DNA from: an uncultured Clostridium sp. | Lineage (GTDB): Bacteria > Bacillota > Clostridia > TANB77 > CAG-508 | DNA: 39,137 nt | Assembly: GCA_947648215.1 (NCBI GenBank) | Contig: CANSMW010000016.1 | Coordinates: 1 to 39,137, forward strand | Reading direction: 5' to 3' | Shown: one piece after another, positions 32,398 to 39,137 of the stretch | Layout: each line of letters opens with the position of its first letter | Numbering within the stretch: the first letter of the stretch is position 1 | Translations under genes and position numbers: made by a program | The notes under the pieces: generated by a model | Databases searched by the model: none | Seen by the model: the letters and a program-made list of their open reading frames with translations, nothing else | Told to the model about the DNA's origin: nothing

Positions 32398-33431
32398 GTG
32401 TTAAAAGAAAATAATCAATTAAATTTTTGTTTAAGTTCACATGTATCACTTTTTGATGTATTGATAGAAAAAGATAACTTTTGGAGACAACTAAAAGATA
32501 TGGTTGATTTCTCTTTTGTTTATGATAAATTAAAAGATAAATATTCTTCAACAATGGGAAGAAAAGCAGAAGATGTAATAAGAATGTTTAAATATCTTCT
32601 ACTTAAAAATTACTACAAATTAATAGCTAAAACAGTAGAAATAGCTTTAGAAGAGAAATTGAGTACTCAAAAGATAAAGATGCAAAAGTTGGACACAAAA
32701 CAGCTGATACATCTTTCTTTGGGTATAAAACGCATATTGCAATGACACCAGAAAGAATAATAACAGCAGCAACAATAACATCAGGAGAGAAACATGATAG
32801 AAAAGAGTTACGAAAATTAGTTGAAAAATCTCAAGCAAATGGTATTGAAGTTGAGGCTGTTATTGGTGATGGTGCATATTCTGAAAAAGAAAATATAGAG
32901 TATTGTGAAGATAATAATATAAAATTAGCAAGTAAATTAAGTAAAATCGTAACACATGGAAATAGTCAAAGAAATAATAATTTTGAATATAATAAAGATG
33001 CTGGGATGTATGTGTGTAAAGCTGGACATATGGCAATAAAGAAAGCAAAACAGGGGGCTAAAAAATCAAAAGATGGAGCAAATCGCCAAGTAGAGTGTTA
33101 CTATTTTGATGTAGAAAAATGTAAACATTGCAAATTCAAAGAAGGGTGCTACAAGGAAGGTTCTAAATTTAAAACATATAGTGTAAAGATAAAAGATGAT
33201 GTACATATAAAACACATCGACTATATGGAAACAGAAGAAATTGAAGAATTATATGCTAAAAGATATAAAATTGAAGCAAAAAATTCAGAACTAAAATCTA
33301 ACTTTGGTTATGATACAGCAAATGCCTGTGGAAAAAATGGAATTACAATCCAAGGAGCTAGTGTGCTCTTTTTGGTTAATATAAAACGAATAATTAAATT
33401 AAAGAAAGAAAAAATAGAAAATAATGGGTAG
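32398..33431 (+). pseudogene. IS1182-family transposase, internally deleted and frameshifted
   Basis: The first part (LKENNQLNFCLSSHVSLFDVLIEKDNFWRQLKDMVDFSFVYDKL...KAEDVIRMFKYLLLKNYYK) is an IS1182 N-terminus. At about 32620 the central portion is missing. The next sensible frame begins EYSKDKDAKVGHKTADTSFFGYKTHIAMTPERIITAA near 32660 and contains a DDE-type core, IGDGAYSEKENIEYC, and the closing YKIEAKNSELKSNFGYD. The two parts are in different frames and about 100 or more residues are lost between them. It cannot be active. No CGG codon is involved. Confidence 0.85.
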
Positions 33432-33452
33432 ATATATTGGTCCTGTTATTTT

Positions 33453-33908
33453 TTATTCATATTGTTTATTTTTTAAGGCTCTTTCTACTGTTCTTTCGGC
33501 ATCCCTCTTTGCTAATTCTTGCCTTTTATCATATAATTTTTTACCCTTACCAATGCCAAGTTCCATTTTTACAAAGCTACCTTTAAAATATAAGCAGATA
33601 GGAACAAGAGAATAACCTTTTTGCTGGGTTAATCCAATTAAGCGATTAATTTCGCGTTTGTTTAATAACAGTTTTCGGTTACGAAGTGGGTCTTTGTTAA
33701 AAATATTTCCTTGCTCATAAGGACTAATGTGCATACCAAGAACATAGGCTTCTCCGTCTTTGATAATCGCATAACAATCTTTTAAATTTACTTTTCCTTG
33801 CCTAATCGATTTAATTTCAGTTCCACTTAGCACAATGCCAACTTCCATAGTATTTTCAATTGTATAATTATGATGTGCAGTGGGATTTTTCGCAATAAGT
33901 GATGACAT
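33453..33908 (-). CDS. smpB: SsrA-binding protein SmpB
   Basis: A 151-residue RNA-binding protein that brings tmRNA to stalled ribosomes. Signatures are [40 protein letters not shown], the PYEQGN segment with [22 protein letters not shown] and the basic tail [31 protein letters not shown]. Length and start are normal. AAAAAAGGAG precedes the ATG on the minus strand. Its promoter overlaps the terminator of the upstream gene. Confidence 0.96.
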   Translation of the reverse strand: MSSLIAKNPTAHHNYTIENTMEVGIVLSGTEIKSIRQGKVNLKDCYAIIKDGEAYVLGMHISPYEQGNIFNKDPLRNRKLLLNKREINRLIGLTQQKGYSLVPICLYFKGSFVKMELGIGKGKKLYDKRQELAKRDAERTVERALKNKQYE

Positions 33909-33935
33909 AACGCTTCTCCTTTTTTGTTTTCACCT

Positions 33936-33964
33936 ATTATAACACGAAAAAAAGGTCGATGCAA
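33936..33964 (-). promoter_or_regulatory. smpB promoter embedded in a terminator
   Basis: On the minus strand, TTGCAT (33959-33964) and TATAAT (33936-33941) are 17 bases apart. The -35 box lies in the loop and stem of the hairpin at 33954-33973, which ends the preceding gene. Confidence 0.5.
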
Positions 33965-33973
33965 TCATCGACC
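33947..33973 (-). terminator. Rho-independent terminator of the 11-mer repeat protein gene
   Basis: GGTCGATG and CATCGACC form a perfect 8-bp stem with a 4-base loop. On the minus strand it is followed by seven T. Confidence 0.8.
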
Positions 33974-33983
33974 AAAAGAAAAA

Positions 33984-34520
33984 TTAATCATTATGATGTT
34001 TACCATAGGCATTCTTATTTTCCATTGCATAGTACCAAACAAGTGCAATAATCGCAAGAGCAGTAATGGCTAAAATAAACCATGTCCAAGTATTTGCGCT
34101 CATTCCCATAATGGTACCACCTTCTGTAGAAGTTCTTGCTACAGTATAACTACCACCATTATCATTACTTCTATTATCATTTCTTGTGAAACCGCTTGTT
34201 ATTTGGCTAGCACCATTATGAACGGCAGAACCTGCATCCCTTGCTCCATTATTTATTGTTTCACCAACATCTCTTGTAGCGTTGTTAATTGCTTCACCCA
34301 TGTTTTGGGCACCACTTGCTACATCGTTGCCAAGATTTCTAGCACCATTTGAAATAGCAGCACCAGTATCTCTTAAAACATTACCAGTACTATCCACAAT
34401 ATTTTTTACGGTACTTCCTGTTTTATCCATAGAATCTTTTATTTCATTAGTAGCAAAGACAGAAGATGTAGCTAATATAAGTAATATTGCAATGATAAGA
34501 GCAAAAATTTTTTTTGTCAT
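33984..34520 (-). CDS. Secreted/membrane-anchored protein with 11-residue repeats
   Basis: A 178-residue protein with a signal peptide (KKIFALIIAILLILATSSVFA). Residues about 50-110 have about five repeats of 11 residues (such as INNATRDVGET, INNGARDAGSA). These are amphipathic and like LEA or apolipoprotein 11-mers, which form helices along a membrane or surface. A glycine/serine-rich segment follows, then one transmembrane helix (about 146-166) and a His/Asp tail. I do not recognise the family. It has its own ribosome binding site (GGAGG) and terminator. Confidence 0.72.
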   Translation of the reverse strand: MTKKIFALIIAILLILATSSVFATNEIKDSMDKTGSTVKNIVDSTGNVLRDTGAAISNGARNLGNDVASGAQNMGEAINNATRDVGETINNGARDAGSAVHNGASQITSGFTRNDNRSNDNGGSYTVARTSTEGGTIMGMSANTWTWFILAITALAIIALVWYYAMENKNAYGKHHND

Positions 34521-34625
34521 ATCTTTTTACCTCCTAGAAAAATTAAGTTTTTGAAACTAATTATAGTATGAGTTTTTTTTTGAAAAATATCCAGAAAAAA
34601 ATAAACTTTCATGGAAAAAAACGGC

Positions 34626-34658
34626 AAAAAAATAAGATAAAGCAAACTTTACCTTATT
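34626..34658 (-). terminator. Rho-independent terminator of the LPESG protein gene
   Basis: A hairpin of 12 pairs with one mismatch (AATAAGATAAAG with CTTTACCTTATT), followed on the minus strand by a run of T. Confidence 0.7.
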
Positions 34659-34681
34659 TTAGAAAAATTTCTAAGTTTCTT

Positions 34682-35029
34682 TTATTGTTTCAATCGAATT
34701 AAAATAGCAATACCTAATAAAATTAGCAATACGCCAATCACAATCAAAATAATATTGATAATGTTATTTAATCCAAGCCCAGATTCTGGTAACTCATCTA
34801 GTGTACTAACACTGGCAGAATTGTTTGTTTTTGTTGGGGATAAACGGTCTGTATTTCCAGTAGTATCTTCTGGTTCTGACACGGTGTTGGTAGTATCATC
34901 TATAATTGTATTTTCAGTAGCGGTATTGTGTGTTAAATTCATGTTTAATCCTATTGCTTCCACAAAATTAAATGCTAAGCACATTATTGTAATTAAAAGA
35001 ATAAGTAATTTTTGTAATAATTTTTTCAT
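34682..35029 (-). CDS. Small secreted protein with LPxSG-like anchor
   Basis: A 115-residue protein. The signal peptide is LLQKLLILLITIMCLAFNFVEA. A middle of about 55 residues is rich in Thr, Asn, Asp and Ser. The C-terminus reads LPESGLGLNNIINIILIVIGVL... ending RLKQ: an LPxTG-like signal with Ser in place of Thr, a hydrophobic helix and a positive tail. It is probably sortase-anchored or simply membrane-held. No sortase is in the window. GGAGGAAC precedes the ATG. Function unknown. Confidence 0.75.
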   Translation of the reverse strand: MKKLLQKLLILLITIMCLAFNFVEAIGLNMNLTHNTATENTIIDDTTNTVSEPEDTTGNTDRLSPTKTNNSASVSTLDELPESGLGLNNIINIILIVIGVLLILLGIAILIRLKQ

Positions 35030-35216
35030 TATTGTTCCTCCTATATTTTTCTAATGTATGTATAATATAATACACAAAAAAAAATAAAAAGTCTATAGCA
35101 TTTTGTAAAAAATTTGAAATAATACATTTTTGTAAAAAACTTGTTATATATTAAAAATAACAAATGGGTGAGTTGTAAAAGTAATTTCCAAAAGAAAAAG
35201 TAAATTCTAAATGTAA

Positions 35217-35247
35217 GAGAAACGTCAATTTGTAGGCGTTTCTTTTT
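35217..35247 (+). terminator. Isolated terminator-like hairpin
   Basis: AGAAACG and CGTTTCT form a 7-bp stem with a T-run on the plus strand. No plus-strand gene is seen just upstream, so it may end a short RNA or be a leftover. The rest of 35041-35390 shows no convincing gene. Confidence 0.45.
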
Positions 35248-35390
35248 GTACAAAATTTGCTTTTTTTCATAAAATAGTGTAATATTAAATTACAGAAACG
35301 AGAAATTGAGCATGACAAACAAGCAAAAGGAAAATAATTTTTTTTACGTGTAAGATTAAATTCCGTTTGCTTAGTTCCATATTCAGTTAG

Positions 35391-36707
35391 TAGATGTTTC
35401 TAAGGTTGTTCGATTTTTCTATCGAATAATGTTAAATGTTTATTTAATTTTTAAAAGATATGGCTGTAATGTAACCATATCTTTTTCTATCTTTTGTATA
35501 TTAAGTTTCTTTAGTATTTCACTTCCATATAAAAATTCGAAAGTTTCGTAAGGAGTTCTTCCATTCAATGATTTTCGAAGTGTAGAATTAATATGTGAAA
35601 GCATTAAATTTAAGTCATTTTGTGTTAAATTTTTTAGAGATTTCCCATTAGGTATAATATCTCTCACATAATTGTGATTGTTTTCCACATGAGGCTTTTG
35701 ACTGGGTGTCTGAGGATCACAATAAAATATGTTAGTACGTATTTCTCCTGTCTCAGTATTCACTTCAAATAGCTGATATTTCCAAATTCAGAACCTCTGT
35801 CAGTTAGTAATAGTGAGAAAAGCTTAAAGTAATCATCTTGTAAAATTTCTTGCAAGTCGTCTAGAATGCTAGCCATAGATTCTGAAGTCTTTTCGGTATG
35901 CAAAAATCCTATCATTAATCCTGTATTTTGAAAGATAAAAGTTTGAATATATGGGCCTTCTTGATGGTTGTATACGGTATCCATTTGAGTTGTGGAAATA
36001 GTTGGATTTTTCTTCTGAAAACTTTAAATAATCCTTGTATCTTCTTCCATTGTAGTTAACAGGTTCTTTGCGTTTTTTTAATTTCTTTCTTTTTCTCATA
36101 GATACTTGTCTACGCAAAAAAAATTATTGAGATTCCATAATCCTCAAATATTCCACTTTCAATGTACATGTACAAAGTTTTGGAGCACATCTTAATTTCG
36201 GGATGATTTCTTAAAATCTGATAAACAGATTGTCCTTGTTTTAAAAGTGGTTTTATGATAACCACAATTTCAAGCATTTCTTTCGTATTTAAATTAACAC
36301 CTTCTCGAGCATCTGTTAGAGTATACAGATAACTTTCATGAGCTTGCTTAGCATAGTAGAAATACTTGTCTAATCTAGATTTTGAGATATCAGGGCAAAG
36401 ATTACATACGCCAATTTTTCTATCTTTTGTTGAACATTTAATTTCTTCATATTCAGAACATTTTCCATGACATATTCTATATTCTTTAAATTTTGAACAA
36501 GAAATAGGATTATTAAAAGGATTTCTAGGTTTTAATTTTCTTCTGTTTTTAATTTCTTTAGCAACAGTTGAAATATCTTTGTTAATGTTTTTTGCTATTT
36601 CAGTTCTAGATAATTCTTTTTCAAGACCTTCTTGGATTTTTCTTCTATCCTCTAATGTTAAATGTAAATTTTACATAACAACCTCCATCTAACCTTAGAA
36701 ACATCTA
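35391..36707 (-). mobile_element. Dead IS30-family insertion sequence
   Basis: The outer ends carry a 17-base inverted repeat, TAGATGTTTCTAAGGTT at 35391-35407 and its complement at 36691-36707, so the whole element (about 1.3 kb) is delimited. Inside is a minus-strand IS30-type transposase broken by several stops and shifts. I could not identify a clear target duplication. Confidence 0.82.
35440..36676 (-). pseudogene. IS30-family transposase, multiply broken
   Basis: Read on the minus strand, ATG (36676-36674) is followed at once by TAA. Then comes a clear IS30 N-terminus (NLHLTLEDRRKIQEGLEKEL, HTH, zinc-like Cys pattern GVCNLCPD), a stop near 36110, a second frame (RRQVSMRKRKKLKKRKE), a third (HQEGPYIQTFIFQ...DRGSEFGN), and a fourth with the catalytic end (NIFYCDPQTPSQKPHVENNH...LNGRTPYETF). 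The DDE residues are present but spread over frames. It is inactive. The breaks do not involve CGG. Confidence 0.88.
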
Positions 36708-36846
36708 TGTTCCATTATACTACTTGGAACTTAATCTTACAAATTCAACTTTGTGTAAAGTTTATTTCTATATTTATCTATACTATTTGGAAGTTACTTT
36801 TAAAATTTACGAAAATAACAAATGTACAAAAAATTTAAAAATACTC

Positions 36847-36876
36847 TTGACAAGTATACTAAAATTTAGTATACTT
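36847..36876 (+). promoter_or_regulatory. tRNA-operon promoter overlapped by a perfect palindrome
   Basis: TTGACA (36847-36852) and TATACT (36870-36875) are 17 bases apart. The spacer and -10 box coincide with a perfect inverted repeat, AAGTATACTAAA (36852-36863) and TTTAGTATACTT (36865-36876), centred on one base. Confidence 0.75.
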
Positions 36877-36897
36877 AACACTGTCGAAAAGATAATT

Positions 36898-36973
36898 GGT
36901 CGCTTAGCTCAGCTGGGAGAGCATCTGCCTTACAAGCAGGGGGTCATAGGTTCGAGCCCTATAGCGACCACCA
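36898..36973 (+). tRNA. tRNA-Val (TAC)
   Basis: A cloverleaf of 76 bases including encoded CCA: acceptor GGTCGCT/AGCGACC, D-arm GCTCAGCTGGGAGAGC, anticodon loop CTTACAA with anticodon TAC, and T-loop GGTTCGAGCC. Confidence 0.97.
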
Positions 36974-36981
36974 TTTTTTAC

Positions 36982-37058
36982 GGCCTGGTAGTTCAGTTGG
37001 TTAGAACGCTAGCCTGTCACGCTAGAGGTCGACGGTTCGAGCCCGTTCCAGGTCGCCA
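36982..37058 (+). tRNA. tRNA-Asp (GTC)
   Basis: A 77-base cloverleaf with CCA: acceptor GGCCTGG/CCAGGTC (one G-U), anticodon GTC in CTGTCAC, T-loop GGTTCGAGCC and discriminator G. It lies 8 bases after tRNA-Val. Confidence 0.97.
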
Positions 37059-37070
37059 TTTTATATATAG

Positions 37071-37146
37071 GCCTTGATAGCTCAGTTGGTAGAGCAAAGG
37101 ACTGAAAATCCTTGTGTCACTGGTTCGATTCCAGTTCAAGGCACCA
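37071..37146 (+). tRNA. tRNA-Phe (GAA)
   Basis: A 76-base cloverleaf with CCA: acceptor GCCTTGA/TCAAGGC, anticodon GAA in CTGAAAA, T-loop GGTTCGATTCC. It is third in the array and shares the promoter upstream of tRNA-Val. Confidence 0.97.
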
Positions 37147-37190
37147 ACGACGTATCTGTTCGAACTTTTTATAGAACAGATAGATACAGA

Positions 37191-37227
37191 AATCAATCAG
37201 AAAATAAAATCTGGTTGATTTTTTTGT
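37191..37227 (+). terminator. Rho-independent terminator of the tRNA operon
   Basis: AATCAATCAG and CTGGTTGATT pair over 10 positions, followed by T-rich sequence. A second stem, TATCTGTTC/GAACAGATA (37153-37182), lies just before it. Confidence 0.8.
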
Positions 37228-37276
37228 TGCCTAAAAACAACATCAAAATCATCCAAACGAAAGGATGGTGTGTTAA

Positions 37277-37546
37277 ATGCAGATAATTAAGCAAGAACTA
37301 GAATTTGAGGAATGTCTAAAACAACGACTTGAATTTATATGTGAGTTTTCTAAAGTTACCCCTACTTTTGTAAATGGTAGTATTAGAAAATTATCAAAAA
37401 CTAATCTTACATATATTGAGCCACATAGAGTGATTATTAAAAATATTACTTTTTTAGTTTTTAATTATTCAAACGATGTTTACATTTCTAACTTGACTCG
37501 AAAGATTAAATTATCAGAGTTAGAAGAATATTTGAAAAACATATAA
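37277..37546 (+). CDS. Small protein of unknown function
   Basis: An 89-residue acidic/basic mixed protein starting after AAAGGATGG. No signal peptide or membrane helix is seen. It has a predicted beta-rich middle (LTYIEPHRVIIKNITFLVFNYSNDVYISNL) and a short C-terminal helix. I do not recognise it. Its position between the tRNA array and a recombinase suggests it belongs to a mobile element integrated at or next to the tRNA genes. Confidence 0.55.
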   Translation: MQIIKQELEFEECLKQRLEFICEFSKVTPTFVNGSIRKLSKTNLTYIEPHRVIIKNITFLVFNYSNDVYISNLTRKIKLSELEEYLKNI

Positions 37547-37556
37547 ATGTAAATAT

Positions 37557-37584
37557 TTGACATTTCTTAAAATCGTAGTATAAT
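37557..37584 (+). promoter_or_regulatory. Promoter of the recombinase leader
   Basis: TTGACA (37557-37562) and TATAAT (37579-37584) are 16 bases apart. They lie about 175 bases upstream of the recombinase, leaving room for the attenuator-like leader. Confidence 0.7.
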
Positions 37585-37630
37585 ATAATCTAATAGAAAA
37601 ATTTATATTTACTCGGCAAGAGTTATATAT

Positions 37631-37684
37631 ATGAGTACTTTGAAAAGATTATATTATATTGCATTATTATATTTTTGTTTATGA
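37631..37684 (+). CDS. Possible 17-residue leader peptide
   Basis: ATG 37631 opens MSTLKRLYYIALLYFCL and a TGA stop. Codons 2-5 contain GTACTTTGA, a copy of the sequence in the terminator arm downstream. The upstream ribosome binding site (GGCAAGAG) is weak. Its position before a terminator suits ribosome-mediated attenuation, but its translation is unproven. Confidence 0.45.
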   Translation: MSTLKRLYYIALLYFCL

Positions 37685-37696
37685 TAAATGGATTTA

Positions 37697-37738
37697 AGAG
37701 ATGTCAAGGGTACTCGTGTACTTTGATGTCTCTTTTTT
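37697..37738 (+). terminator. Terminator inside the recombinase leader (attenuator)
   Basis: AGAGATGTCAAGGGTAC and GTACTTTGATGTCTCT form a long stem with loop TCGT, followed by six T. It lies between the promoter and the recombinase start, so transcription must pass it. GTACTTTGA occurs both in its right arm (37718-37726) and upstream (37635-37643). The upstream copy could pair with the left arm and prevent the terminator. Confidence 0.75.
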
Positions 37739-37759
37739 GTTAGATTGGAGGTTTAAGAA

Positions 37760-39137
<1,378 letters not shown>

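Noticed and set aside
36724..37286. Two open frames of 117 and 70 residues
   Set aside because: They run through the three tRNA genes and are chance frames.

Overview
The window is AT-rich DNA from a low-GC Firmicute, most likely an uncultured gut Clostridia/Bacilli lineage. The support is strong Shine-Dalgarno sites, consensus TTGACA/TATAAT promoters, a plsX-acpP pair, SmpB, FtsH, DprA, a heterodimeric ABC exporter and palindromic repeats of a kind common in gut Firmicutes. Housekeeping genes alternate with toxin-antitoxin debris and dead insertion sequences.

Layout. 1-86 is the 3' end of metK. 148-3503 encodes a heterodimeric ABC exporter with one degenerate ATP site. 3715-6970 is an ABC-2 operon (ATPase plus two permeases). 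6999-9250 is a decayed accessory patch: a ToxIN-like type III toxin-antitoxin locus with its tandem-repeat RNA, two RhuM fragments, an intact alkylguanine DNA methyltransferase, and an MNT/HEPN pair with a frameshifted HEPN gene. 9268-11705 holds a phytol/diacylglycerol-kinase-like membrane enzyme and two ATP-grasp ligases. 11780-12335 is a DUF4258/YgiT toxin-antitoxin pair. 12510-14622 is a NatAB-like exporter. 14675-15613 holds a possible small RNA and a solitary PemK/MazF-like gene. 15705-19171 encodes a VanZ-domain protein and an HTH-DUF4825 regulator. 19312-22894 carries a DNA polymerase IV under a LexA-like box, a Cys-rich membrane peptide, FolD and DprA. 23215-32242 is a housekeeping block (class A PBP, CysS, DUF1189, FtsH, PlsX, AcpP). 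32262-36707 has an IS1182-like remnant, SmpB, two secreted/anchored proteins and a dead IS30 element with its inverted repeats. 36847-39137 has tRNA-Val, tRNA-Asp and tRNA-Phe, a small unknown gene, and a serine recombinase behind an attenuator-like leader.

Main result. Three otherwise intact genes (the ABC ATPase at 3715, dprA at 22033, the serine recombinase at 37760) are each interrupted by an apparent one-base insertion. In all three, the interrupted frame presents the codon CGG, and skipping its C restores a conserved glycine (GGA or GGG) and the rest of the protein. A hand scan of the genes I recognise (about 10,500 codons) found no other in-frame CGG, although the trinucleotide occurs about 90 times in the other two phases and CGA, CGT and CGC are all used as codons. 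This suggests CGG is not read as arginine here and instead causes +1 frameshifting, or that CGGR is read as a four-base glycine codon. I know of no described system like this. The clearly dead genes (HEPN, both transposases, the ToxN-like gene) are broken in other ways and do not involve CGG.
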